Source of the DNA: Ehretia macrophylla
Lineage: Eukaryota > Streptophyta > Magnoliopsida > Boraginales > Ehretiaceae
Length of the DNA stretch: 64,000 nt
Direction of reading: 5' to 3'
Assembly (NCBI GenBank): GCA_037974665.1
Contig: CM075778.1
Coordinates: 29,346,001 to 29,410,000 of the forward strand
The position numbers and the translations under genes are program-made. Below, in pieces: positions 47,440 to 58,877 of the stretch. Every line of letters starts with the position of its first letter. Within the stretch, counting starts at the first letter, position 1. The notes beneath the pieces are model-generated. The model saw nothing but the letters and a program-made list of their open reading frames with translations, searched no databases and was not told the origin of the DNA.

Positions 47440-48717
47440 ACGTAGTTGTTAATTTTTTTTGTGTCACAGAGTAAGAATCTTGGGTTGTTTACTGTATTTT
47501 GCACTTTTGTATTGTTTAATCAGTAGTGGTCTACCCTTGTTAGATTTTTTATAGACAATATATTGTAATCAATGTGTGTATTATCGGAAAACTGAATATG
47601 TTGCGTTTGTTTATTTGTTGTCAACATGTGGTCCCCCAATGTTGGATTTGAAAATGAAATTTCAACCATGCAAGTGGGGTATAATGTCGGGTCCTTTTCT
47701 GAAGGTTTTGGGTATTTGTGATAAAGTAGGGCTTTTGAAAAATTAGTGTTTAAAAAAATTAGGGCTTCTTTAAATGTTAAACGATGGTCCATAACAGTGT
47801 CTAGTTACCTCTTTTAATATAATCAAGTTCCTATAGTGTTTGTGTATTGGTCAGGATGCATGAAAGATGAGAAATAAAAATTTGAAATATCCATTAGCTG
47901 ATTGGGTTGAAGTTAATAAGTTTAAGTTGAACTTTTTCTTTTTTCGATTCTTTCTAATTAAAAGTGATTGGACAAAATGCAGTTTAATTTTTATGTTCGG
48001 ACATCTTCATTCTTATCAGTATGGCACCATCTTAATTCAAATGTATGCATCATATACACATGTTATGAGGAAGTGGAATTCATTTGAAAGTGGTAAAGTT
48101 TGTGAGCTAACGGAATGAAAATTCATAGATATGGACTAATCGACTATAAACTTCTTTCTTTTTTCTCTTTTTTTTTGGCATATGATATATCTGTAGACTT
48201 GACATATTTGGTTTTAAAAGTGCACCATCATTCTTATATTTTCTAACATTGGCATGTAAATCATGATCTCTTTTCTAGAAACTTTTCGTCTATTCTAGCA
48301 TGGCAGTTTTCATAGTATTAAACTATGCTTTGAAACTAATTTATTATAATCAAGTGGACAAAGTACAATTGGGATATGTTGTTAATTCTCTTTACTTTAC
48401 AAAAATATTTACTTGGTAGAACCTATATATATAATTGCGTATTAAGTGTAAAACTATTGTTGTCTCCATTGCAAATTGCAAGATAAGAGTGTTGAAAGTT
48501 CATTACTGATCATGAAGTGATTAATAAAATAGAAAAACTTAAAATTGAAATGAAATTGCTCAAAGAATGCAGTTGGTTATGATCGGAAAATATTAATTGT
48601 TTTTCAGTTTGGAAGTATGACTTGTCTCCACATAGTTTTTTTTTTTTTTAATCTTTCTCAGCTAGAAAATGGACTAAAGATTTTTTTTTTTTTTTATGTT
48701 TTGTATTTAAATGCAGA
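47440..48717 (+). other. Probable leader intron of the MULE gene
   Basis: AT-rich DNA between a donor-like GTATGT near 47435 and the ATG-side acceptor before 48718 (TTTAAATGCAG). No other gene is seen. Confidence 0.4.
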
Positions 48718-49910
48718 ATGGATGATGATGATGGTTTTGGTATAGTTTCAGGTTATTGTGACCTTGTTGTATGGGTAGGGTGTACATTTGTAAACAATCC
48801 TACAGTAAAATATATAAATGGCAGAATGGAGATCATTCCCACTGTGGAATTAGATACCGTAAATCTGTTTAAGTTTTATGATATATATATGAGGACTTAG
48901 GTGGTAACAAAGATAGCAGTATAGATGTGACGCCCGAGATTTCTCATCACGTTCATTCGTAACTGTTGCATAAACTGCTTGAGCATTTTATGTGCATTTC
49001 TTTTCTTGTTTAATTATTTTTCTAATAGGCACTATTCATAAGAAAATTCACCGTCTTAAATGTTCGATTTAATATTTTTCCTAAGTCATATGACACATAA
49101 TAGGAATCAAAAACTTGTCGTTTTAGACTTTCGAGCTCGGAAGTATGCATTTGAAAATTAATTTTTTGCTTCGTTTGAATAGTGTTACGTATGTAAAAAC
49201 AATAGTTTTGCATTAGTTAACAAACAATTGGAGTTAAGCTTATTTGACCAAGGTTTTATTTGCATTTGACCTACAATAATATAATTTACACTTAAATATA
49301 TTAAACACATAAGACATATAAGCAAAATACTCACAAAAAAAAACAAGAAATTGCAAAAATACCCCCCCAAACCCGTGAACCCTAAGAGGCAAGGAGGAAA
49401 ATTTTCTTCAACTTTGAGCAAGAATTTGGTTCTTTGGCTTGGTCTAGGAGGAGTGTGGAGCATTAGGGAGCATCAATCACTTGTCTACAACATCATTGTG
49501 AGGGAATTTTTGCATTTTCATGGAGTTTTAAAGTTTATATTCAATTTTGTAATTTTTGGATTTTGCCATTAATGTGTCATAACATGCTTGATTCTTGTTC
49601 TATATAGTATTATTACATGTTAGAGACCTTGTATATGCATTGGTATAGCTTGAAACTAAGTTTTTGACAAGATTTCACATGTGGAAGATGATGAATAGTA
49701 AAAAAATATGAATAGTAAACTCTTGTGTTTTAGCTTAATTTATCGCTTCAAATATGCTTAAATAAGTATGTAGAGCAAACTTTTGAAGTTAGTTAGCTTC
49801 TTGATTGGCTAGAAATGCAAATGCAACTTGGAGAAGATGATGAATAGTGCCAAACTAGGGTTCCGAAAAAAAAGTTACAATTTAATTCGATTCGAGGCTT
49901 CTAGTTATTG

Positions 49911-49986
49911 TTAATTAGGTCCCATTTTCGGTGTTTTCGTGTACTTGTGCTCAAGGACCTAATTAACACAAGTACACGAAAATACC
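49911..49986. repeat. Interleaved inverted repeats (A-B-A'-B')
   Basis: TTAATTAGGTCC (49911-49922) pairs with GGACCTAATTAA (49955-49966), and GGTGTTTTCGTGTACTTGTG (49930-49949) pairs with 49967-49986 with one mismatch. The order is interleaved, giving pseudoknot topology rather than simple nesting. Confidence 0.8.
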
Positions 49987-50003
49987 AAAAATGCCTCTTT
50001 ATT

Positions 50004-50191
50004 AGTCCTAAAGCAATTAATTCATTCATTTCCCATTTGATCAACTAGGCTATTTAGTTTCTTACCTGTATTTAGGTATCCTTAGATTGGTAGGATGATT
50101 AGCTAACTTAAGTTGATCCTTGAATTCAGGTAGGAAACTAAATAGCCTAGTTGATCAAAGGGGAAATGAATGAATTAATTGCTTTAGGACT
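50004..50191. repeat. 65-bp-arm inverted repeat in LTR C2
   Basis: Arms at 50004-50068 and 50127-50191 are reverse complements with two mismatches in 65 bases, separated by 58 bp. A transcript through it would form a long double-stranded hairpin. Confidence 0.92.
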
Positions 50192-52899
50192 TGTATTGCT
50201 TTGTAGTTGTTCCTAGCGTGTCTAAATGCTATTCTAAGGTATGTGTGAGCTTTTGGTTAAGTTTTGTGAAAAGTATAATATTGACCCATTTGTGTTCGCA
50301 TAGTTAATTTCATGATAATTGCTTTATAATTGAGTAATTAAATGTTTATATGCCTTTGTGTAGTGTATGTATCATAGTAGTGAAGTCTCATGAATTGAGT
50401 TACTTGGTTTACATGGCTTTGGTTGAGTATGAATTTAGAATGGACTAAAGGAACTAGTAATGAACCATGGTAATAATTGTTGTTAGTTGATTCTTGATTG
50501 ATTGGATAAATGTTTAGATGTACTTGTGTAACAACTTCCTCTATTCGGAGAAGTTGTGAGTTAAGCTATATGGATACTAGTTAAAGATTGTATAAACATG
50601 TTTATATTGCTTATTAATTGCATTATATGTGTAAAGATACGCTTATAGAACTTATTGGTTAGATGTTATATAGTGTTTCTACTTATATGAATTATCATGG
50701 CTATATATATATTATTTATTATGCTATTGTCTTTGTGCGATACTTGGAACTTGAAGAATGTTGCATATGTGATCACTTGAGTTTATGTATTGTTTAAATA
50801 TTGATTAGAATGCTTGTTAAACCATGAAATATATTGTTAGTTATGTAAGTTCAAGGGAATCAAATAGAGTTGGATAAGTTAATGGCTTTATGAATTAGCT
50901 TTAGTAGAGAATAAAGGTATAACTTCTTACGCATATAGTTGATTGTATTAGGTAGTGATAATTGAAGGAATAATACATTTGGAGCATAATGAAGAAGTTA
51001 TTGGCTAATTCTTATAGGTTTGGTTCACTAAGGTGAGAGAGTCTTTATCTCTTATGTGCATCCTAACTTATTTTACTGTTTCTGGATTGTATCCTTTAGT
51101 AGTTAATAAGTTTATATGCATTATTTATTTGATATCTTGTGTCTTTTCGTGTTATCTATATTTAACTACGAGGGCGGCCTACATTGTCGTTCCTCTTATG
51201 TGTTATTTGATATACTTGTCTCTCGTGATCTTGATCCCGGAGTTGCGCAACCTTTTCGGATATGGTAGCGTCGAGAAACACGGGCGGCATCGGGCTTGCC
51301 GTGCTCCCTCGACTACCATGGTGCCTATTCCCTTTCTCTCGTTGAGTATACTCTACTACCCCAAAGGTGTGGTTTACTTGCTGGGCATATGGACCTACCT
51401 CAAGAGAAAGGGTCGTAGGATCGGGATACATTCGGAGTACCCCATTTTGGAGGAATGAGGGTTTTGCCGATACTTGCTTGAAAATCTTGGCTCGTGGCTC
51501 GTGATTGAAGACAAAGTGGAACCTTATCCTTTTTATACATGGTTAAATACTAATCTAATTAACTTGTTTATTTGTGTCATTAATGTTATTATCTTGTTGC
51601 ATATCATAAAAACACACCCTAGTTACTATATCACCTCCCTCATTGAGTAACTCTAGTTACTCATTCCTCGTTTTAACATATTTCAGGGAAAGCTATGGTT
51701 GAATGCTATGTGCAGGAAATGCAAGTTGTTGGTTGTATGTGTTTTGTTTTGAGATAATGAAATCTTGTGTATGTTTTCATTGTCTAAACGGTTGTAATAT
51801 AAGTAAAGCTTGAATTCTTGTATAAGTTAATAACTGTAGATGGGTTGTAATAACTTCAATGATTTACTTGATTGCCTAGTTAGTTTGCATGCTTGTGTGA
51901 ATGGGATTGTACCTTGGAGTTAGATTATAGTTTTGAGGTTAAGTTACTACTTGCAGGTGAATTAAAAGCCCTAAAACAAGAGAGCCTGTCTGTTTTCCCT
52001 CATTTTTCGTGACCTCAGGTATTGGAACGGGGCTCCGGTCTCATGAGGGATCGGGGCGTTACAATAGAGATATTCTATTTAAGGCCAAGTTATTCATTGG
52101 AGAATGGGTTAAGGCAAATATATAATGATGCAACTGTTAGAGAATTTTATAGTACTTTTCGGGACTTGTTATGTGCCACAGTTTACAAACAAAAATTGAA
52201 GACCCTATTACAGCTATAAATGCAAATGGGCATATTGTGGGTGGAAACCAAATTGTACTATATGAAGGACTAGCTGAAGAACCGGGGCAAGTTGCTCCAG
52301 AAAATGAAGAGGCAGTTGAAGATGTTGAAGAACAACATGAGCAGACTGGAAATGTTGAAGAACAACAACATGTACCAGTTGGCAACAATGAACCTGTTTG
52401 TGACCATGAAATAGTTGGTGACAATGGAACAGCTAGTCATAAACAACATGAAAAAAATTACAGAATAACAACTTGCACCAGTTGGTAACAATGAACCTGT
52501 TGGTAAAAATGAAGTAGTTGGTGATAATGAAGTAGCTAGTCATAAAGACCACGAACAACAGACTGAAGGTATTGATCAACATACAGATTCTGATGACCCT
52601 GACTACATACCAACTACTGAAAAAGGCTTGGATGATGGAACATTGTACGACTCTAATTCTGACGCACCAAGTTGGATGCTTGAAGATGTTGAAGGTTCAA
52701 GTGAAGATGAAGTATTCAATGATAGTAATATGGGAGAGGGAATGAGAAAAAGATACAATCAGTTGAAAACCAAATATAAGAAGAAGTGGTCTGACTTGAA
52801 AAAGAGAATCATAGGAGATTGTGATGGAAGCAAAAAACCAATTGAAGAAGATTGGTATAGTGATGTTGAAGAAGAAAACTTGAATGATATAGGGTATTG

Positions 52900-53741
52900 A
52901 ATTGTTTTTGGACAAGTTTATGTGATGTATTATGTTTTTGTACATGTTTTTGTGTAATTTTTTGATAGGTTTATGTGTGGTTTTTGGATAGGTCTATGTG
53001 TGGTTTTGGACAGATTGACTTCGATGAAGTCATAAAAAATGCTTATTATTATAGCATACTTTGTTCTCATGTTTTTGCTTGCTAGTGTTCCATTATAAGA
53101 TGATCAACATTGTAAAGGATAATTGAATTTTCTATCTTTTTGATAACCAGCACACTATATACATGGATGGTTTGTGGTATATGATATGTTATAGATTCTT
53201 TCATAAGTAATTCATTGAAATGAAGAATTATGCCAGAGGTTAAATCTGTATGTGATGCTTCATGATGATAGACCGAGAGACATGAGTTTGTAAAGGCTTG
53301 TTCACTTGCATCCCTAGACATGTTGAATTATTACAGGCAGAAGTAATTAAGTGTGGTAGGAGCTGAATATTTGTGCAAAAAAGGTAATGGTTATATGCCC
53401 ACATTCATAGCATAGATGTTCTCTACTCATTGTTTCTTGTAGGTGAAATCTTGATGTATGTAGAGTTAAATAGGAGTTTACTGTTCAATCTTTAGGGTCC
53501 TGGTCGATCACTTTTCTGGGCCAAAGTGGAAAGAGCCCAGGGCTTTGATCGTGTGACTGTTGAAGAATGAGCATGTGACTCGTAGATAGTGGTTTGGTTA
53601 AGTAAATTGCGCTATTGTTAAAGAAAATACCATTCCATAAACATAACATTTTTTTACAATACATGCACCATTGTTAGTGGTGTTAAACGAAATACCATTC
53701 GATAAACATAACATTGTTTACAACAACATATGCTAACATAT
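52900..53741. other. MULE interior, unassigned
   Basis: No gene is recognised. Short duplications such as ATACCATTC(C/G)ATAAACATAAC occur near 53628 and 53690. Confidence 0.4.
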
Positions 53742-53750
53742 ATTTAAATA

Positions 53751-54977
53751 AGGGTAATTTTGAATGAGACCCCTTGCACTTAAAGTAAATGTGACTCAGA
53801 CCCCATACTTTTTAAAAACTATGACTCAGACCCCTTCTGTTAATAAACCATCCACTTTTCTGTTTGGATGTTGTTAAAAGACAATTCTGACCTTATTTTC
53901 CTAAACGACAATTCTGAACTTATTTTTCTTAAAGACAATTATATCCTTATTTCCCAAATTCACCAATCTGATTCGAAGCTAACCCTAACCCTATTCCCAA
54001 ATTGACAAATTCACGTAACCACTTCACAAATTCATACATCAATATTTGCAAAGCAATTTCGAAGCTAAATTCGCATTTTTAGATTTTGCAAATCAAGCAA
54101 CCTCAACCTTTTCTTTTTTTTTTCTTTTTCATAAAATGGGATTTCATTAACAAACTTAGCTAACCTCTTAGGGACAAAGGACAACGTGAAGAAGTTCTAC
54201 AAGCTTGGGGGTTGATTAACCACCCAATTACATGGAAGAGAATCAAATAAAAAAGCTTTTGGAATAAAATCTACGCAAGTGTTAGTTGAATCTTTGATGA
54301 GCTTTAACTTGATCTTGGTTTCTTGGAAAAGACATTTTAATCTCTTCATTCCTCCATATAGCCTCCACCTTGGTACCGATAGTACCATCACAACATATCT
54401 TTTTAGCATCACCAGCAATAATTTCTCCTTTTGAGTTCCTAATGATGAAGCTAATGGATCTTTTTCCTTTAGTTGATTTGAAAAATCCTTACTTTTTTTT
54501 TTTTTGCTTTTGAAATTAGATTCCAAGTGTAGTATCTTCTCCGTAGTCTTTTGCCAAAGCCATTATAGTCCTTTGTAAAGTTTGTGATTTTTTTTGAAAG
54601 ATATGAAGAGGTGAAGAGAGATGTAAAGAGGTAAAGAAAGATAGAGATGAAGAGAGAAAAGAGAGGAAACGTTTGAGAGAAGTGAAAGAAGGAAACCATC
54701 TACAGAGTTCATGATTTTTTTGCTTACTGTGGACACGTGTCAACATCTCTTTTAATTTAATTTGGGCACATGTCACAATCATAATGCATTCAAATTCCAC
54801 TATCTAACGTTTAGTTTCTTTTTTGTTCTTATTATATTTAAAATGACTATTTTACCCTTTTACAGACGAAAAATTTAACCCTTCTTTAACAGAAGGGGTG
54901 TGAGTCAAAGTTCTTGAAAATCATGGGATATGAGTCTCATTTAACAAAAATCAAAGAGGTGTGAGTCAAAATCATCT
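53751..54977. mobile_element. MULE-like non-autonomous element
   Basis: About 100-bp inverted ends share ATTTTGA, GACTCA(G/C)ACC and CCCCTTCTGTTAA motifs. The 9-bp repeat ATTTAAATA flanks it exactly (53742-53750 and 54978-54986). It lies within the larger MULE and contains a LINE tail. Confidence 0.8.
54114..54500 (-). mobile_element. 3' tail of a LINE, minus strand
   Basis: On the minus strand an RNase H-like stretch (AIWRNEEIKM preceded by GDAKK) runs through stops to AATGAAATCCCATTTTATG and a poly-A at 54114-54136. This looks like a heavily 5'-truncated, degenerate L1-type LINE. Target duplication was not resolved. Confidence 0.5.
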
Positions 54978-55059
54978 ATTTAAATAACAAGATAAAAACA
55001 ACTAGGACCATTGAAAAAGCAAAGGCACAAGCGCCAGTAAGAAGCATCTACAACTTCAC

Positions 55060-55325
55060 TATCTCATTGTTAGGGATCTCTTGCCTTATAGGCCAATTAA
55101 CTTTCTCTTCATCTTCAATACATTCCATTGTATCAAACTCTCTAGGTGGAACTAAAGGTGGCCCACCCAGTGTCCAACTTGCAATACGTGGGTTATACTA
55201 ATCCTTGAAAGATCTACAAATAAGCACCGGTAGAACAATCGACCTCTTGTTTCTAATGCTTTCAACACCACTCTAATATTACACCATTGCCCACAATGAC
55301 ACTGATGATTTACATTGTGCAAGTC
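55060..55325 (-). pseudogene. GRF-type zinc-finger fragment
   Basis: The minus strand reads HQCHCGQWCNIRVVLKALET then RGRLFYRC, the CxCG...FxRC pattern of plant GRF zinc fingers. It is followed by a decayed stretch with a stop. This could be a second MULE-encoded gene or a captured host exon. The assignment rests on about 35 residues. Confidence 0.5.
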
Positions 55326-55489
55326 GAGTGAATCATATCTTGATGTTCTACTACTCCCTGTTGACGTTCTTCACAAAATTTAAAACACATTGTTAATTTT
55401 TAAAGATACAATGATTAGAGCAAATGAAAAAAGTAAAAAAAAAAAAAAGATCACATGACTTCAGAAAAATAAGTTAACAATGTGCTTTA

Positions 55490-56034
55490 GCACCATATTC
55501 ACAAAAGAATATTGAAATCACACTAGTAAATTTGATGTTCACTGCATCGTTAGTCAAAATTAAACAACTGCAGATTTCATGAAAATGCGGGTCAAACCTA
55601 TGGTGCTTTAGCATCACATTCATAAAAGAACATTGAAATCACACTGGTAAATTTTCTAACAGTAATCCACAAGTAGCTGGTCAACTCTTGAAATAGCATC
55701 AAATAATTTGAGAAAAGTTGAACTGAGGAAAAAAAATTAACATGGCTTTGGAAAAATAGGTTAAGTAAGCTTACAATAATTATAAAGCAATACATTGTTA
55801 AATTAGTAATAACATATTAGCAATAATTAAAAAAAAACAAACACACAATAAAGTAAGTTAAAAAGCTGAACCTGCCAAAGATGAAGAGACTTTGCAAAAA
55901 TAAGGGTACATTATTAAATTAATAATAACATAATAAGAATAATTATATATAAAAAAAGAAAACACAATAAAGTAAGTTAAAAAGCTTAACCTACCAAAGA
56001 TAAGGAGACTTTGCGAAAATAAGGGTCAATTTGG
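55490..56034. repeat. Local duplications at the right side of the MULE
   Basis: A unit with GTGCTTTAGCA(C/T)CA occurs near 55490 and 55609. A unit of about 115 bp with CACAATAAAGTAAGTTAAAA occurs near 55840 and 55965, each ending AATAAGGGT. Confidence 0.75.
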
Positions 56035-56284
56035 TGCAGCCCTTTTTAAACTAAAATCAAGGGCTTTTTGGACAATTTAACCCTCATAAAAAGCTTGAAA
56101 ACTTGCCCAAATGCTTCTTCCGCGTGTGAATAGCACATTTAATAGAAAAACTAACGGAAAATAAACAAAGGGGGGCGGTGTGATAAGTTTCTAAAAACAC
56201 AAGGGTGTTTTTTATAGTTTTGAGAACACAAGGGTAACGTGATAGTTTCCTATAATACAGGGGGGTAACGTGATTTTTTTTCTC

Positions 56285-56700
56285 TTTTTAATTTTGTTCT
56301 TATTGTTTTAAAAGTAACGCGTTTAGTTCTCAAAGATTGCAAAAAGTTCAATTTAGTACCCAAAAGTTACATTTTCTTTTAATTTTATCTTTATTGTTTT
56401 AGAAGTAACGCACTTACTCATCAAAGTATGTAAAAAGTTTTAGTTTAGTCCCTGTAGTGTGATCTGCACATGAAACTTTGTGAACAAATTAAAAAAAAAA
56501 AGTTAAAACATTAAGGACTAAATTGAAACTTTTTGTAAATTTTGGATGCTATGCACGTCACTTTTGTAATAATAGGAATGAAATTGAAAAAAATATAAAT
56601 ATTGGAGACTAAATGCATCATTTTTAAAATAATTAGGATGAAAATAAGAAAACTTGCCAATATTCAAACCCATTTATGAAATTTGTCCTTGACTATATTT
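56285..56700. repeat. Duplicated segment, copy 2 (right part)
   Basis: Matches 2905-3290 (shared CAAAGATTGCAAAAAGTTCA and AATTTAGTACCCAA), completing the segment that began at 46632. Confidence 0.8.
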
Positions 56701-57786
56701 AAAAGGCTTGAATACAAACCTTGTAATAGCCCAGACTCAGCATGTAGTAAACAGTACTAGCCTGCATATATTTAAACATGTGTTTAAATGTTTGAATGCC
56801 ATTATGTGTCTTCTTTAGCAAATTACATTTACCAGCTAGATACTATTCACATTTCTTTAAAAAAAAAAAAAAGAAGAAGAAAATTTTGCAAATTATATTT
56901 AATTAACTTATATAAAATCAATAACCTATTATTTTGATAGTTGCATTAATTAGATTTATTTTCTTGCCTTATTTACTTAAATTCTATTATTTGCTTAACA
57001 AGCTTCGAGCCCGGAGTGATTTTCAAATTATTTTATTTAATTATTTGGAATACACATTTACCTTATTTAAACTATTTCTAAGGTACTTTCATTGAAAGAA
57101 TTTTATTTCGAGCATTTCGGGAAAGGTCTGAGTAAATAGTGTCATGTAATGAATAGTAACTTGGCCTAGACTTTTTTTTAATTGGGCTGTTAAGTAAAAT
57201 AAGACCAATGACAAACCAACCCATTAATTGCATGGCCTTATATATTATATATATATATATATATATAACAAGCATATAACTGAGAAAAAAAAGATAGCAG
57301 AGTCGTCCAAAGGCAGAGAAGAAGCCGTGGGGTGTCTTGAGCTAGGGCTTGGAGAATTTCTTCAATTTTAGACCATTTTAGCAAGGATCAAAGGTGTTTC
57401 TAGCTATTTCCTTCTATTTCCTAGCTTATACGAGGTGACGGAAGCTTGTTTTTATGCATTTTTGTTGTTTTCTAATTATGGTGAATTTGTGTAATTGTTG
57501 TTAATTAATGATATAATGCTTCTAATACCTCGAATGCTAGCTAGTGATGGTGTAGAACAAACTTTTGAGCTTATATTACATGTGTAGTTAAAGATTTATG
57601 TGTAGTTGATATGTTAAAGATGATGAATAGTAGTTTTTTAGGGCTTTTGATTATTCTTGTATATAAGCTTAATTAAATGATGTATAAACATGCTAAGTGA
57701 AGTATTAGAATTGTGATATACTAAAAGTTGTGTGTATACTCATGTGTTACAAGAAGAAAGAAAGAATTAGAGTCTAAATGTGAAAT

Positions 57787-57925
57787 TTGCGTAGTTAAGT
57801 GTGTATCGTCTGGTAGATTTTGTGTATCCATCGGATGATTTTGTGTATTAGTCGATTGATTTTGGGTACCATCCGACTGATTTTGTGTATTGACTGACAT
57901 ATTTTGTGTATTAACACTGTTCACT
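57787..57925. repeat. 21-bp minisatellite in LTR A
   Basis: About six degenerate copies of GATTTTGTGTATnnnTCGGnn. The N/T/Q-rich frame on the minus strand is a by-product. Confidence 0.75.
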
Positions 57926-58877
57926 CAGGACTATTAAAATGTTACCCGATACTAGTTTTGACACTTGATATGGACCCTAGGGATGCTAAAACAGTTGCAC
58001 AATAAAAATTATTGAATTCTGAGATAGTTGAAAATTAATGTCGTAGTTGCGTCTAAAATAGAAATCAATTAAAGTAAGGCACCGAGGTGAGGTTTAGGGT
58101 GCTAATGGGTCTTAAATAAGTAGGATAGAGCTTAATGTACTTTTATGGCACTTAAGTGATGCTCAGTTAGGGTACTTGTAGTTCAAATGGACTAAAGGAC
58201 AAACAGGACTTCTGTGGTAATTGCGGGTTAATGGGTGGTTTCAAGGGTTCTAAAGGTGTCATAAAGTATCATTAGATTAACTGAATAGCTCATTTGAGAA
58301 TCTTGAACCTTGTCCTTCGATTGTGAGTCAAATAGTATTAGTTGACAAAGGGAAAAATATTGAAGTTAGGTGTTTAAGACTAGTAATTGTCTTGTAGATG
58401 GTATTATGTGTTTAAATGCATTCTTATGGCCTACGTGAGCTAATGATGAATTTTTATGAAAAGTGTGGATTTATCTTCTTTGAACTTATATGTCTATTTC
58501 ATGTTTAAGGCTTATATCTTGTTATATTATTTACATTGCTTGTAGATTGTATTGTATGTGTGAAGTTATGACTATAACTTGTATACTTAACTACTTGAAT
58601 GATTACTTAGGTTGTATGTTAAGTTAAAGTATATAAATGTGACATTTTGCTAAAGATGGGGTTTTAATAAACATTGTATGTTAATTAGGTAAACTATAAG
58701 TTAACTAACCTAGTTGATAATTAAAGATTGTTGTAGTTAAAGGATAATTGAAGTAATATTTGGTCTTAGGTACAAGGTGATTGAGAGTGATGTACAATCT
58801 TGCATCTTGGAGCTCAGTAGAGGTGAGGGAGTCTTCATTCCTTTTGTGCCTCTTAGCTTATTTTATTGCTTTTAAAT

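Larger units (their letters stand above)
48926..52063 (+). repeat. Solo LTR C2, 3138 bp, inside the MULE gene
   Basis: Begins TGTGACGCCCGAG, ends ATCGGGGCGTTACA, flanked by an exact 5-bp repeat ATAGA (48921-48925 and 52064-52068). Joining the flanks at one ATAGA restores the order of the MULE transposase domain, so the insertion is younger than the MULE. It belongs to the same long-LTR family as 34189, 56722 and 59181. Open frames within are not genes. Confidence 0.92.
48718..52897 (+). pseudogene. mudrA-like: MULE transposase gene remnant (N-terminal half)
   Basis: The first part (48718-48925) reads DLVVWVGCTFVNNPTVKYI, then GRMEIIPTVELDTVNLFKFY. This is the N-terminal domain of plant MuDR-type transposases. 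After the solo LTR it continues at 52064 with FYLRPSYSLENGLRQIYND and ATVREFYSTFRDLL. An acidic, repeat-rich stretch with several NVEEQ/GNNEPV units follows, then DSDDPDYIP, DGTLYDSNSDAPSW and a basic KKKWSDLKKRI before a stop near 52897. Frameshifts occur near 48890 and 52190-52480. The MULE catalytic (DDE) and SWIM parts that normally follow are absent. Confidence 0.75.
47083..56284 (+). mobile_element. Mutator-like element (MULE) with long TIRs
   Basis: The first ~115 bp and the last ~115 bp are inverted copies: GAGAAAAAATCACGTTACC at left, [25 protein letters not shown] at right, with CCCCC(T/C)TTATGTTCTCAAAACTAT inside. The flanks are T-rich (TTTTTTA / TTTTTAA), which hides the exact target duplication. 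The inside holds a 5' untranslated-leader-like region (47300-47435, then GTATGT), a transposase-gene remnant, a solo LTR, a smaller MULE-like element and a zinc-finger fragment. The transposase catalytic domain is missing, so it is not autonomous. Confidence 0.85.
47036..56688. mobile_element. MITE interrupted by a 9.2-kb MULE
   Basis: Ends AGGGTAAATTTTACAAATAG and CATTTATGAAATTTGTCC are inverted, and TTGACTATT (47027-47035) faces TTGACTATA (56689-56697), a 9-bp duplication with one mismatch. Without the MULE this MITE would be about 450 bp, matching 2855-3292. Confidence 0.75.

Noticed and set aside
51033..51458. 141-codon open frame
   Set aside because: Lies wholly in solo LTR C2; related LTRs do not keep the frame.
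57721..57924. N/T/Q-rich minus-strand open frame
   Set aside because: Encoded by a 21-bp minisatellite in LTR A.
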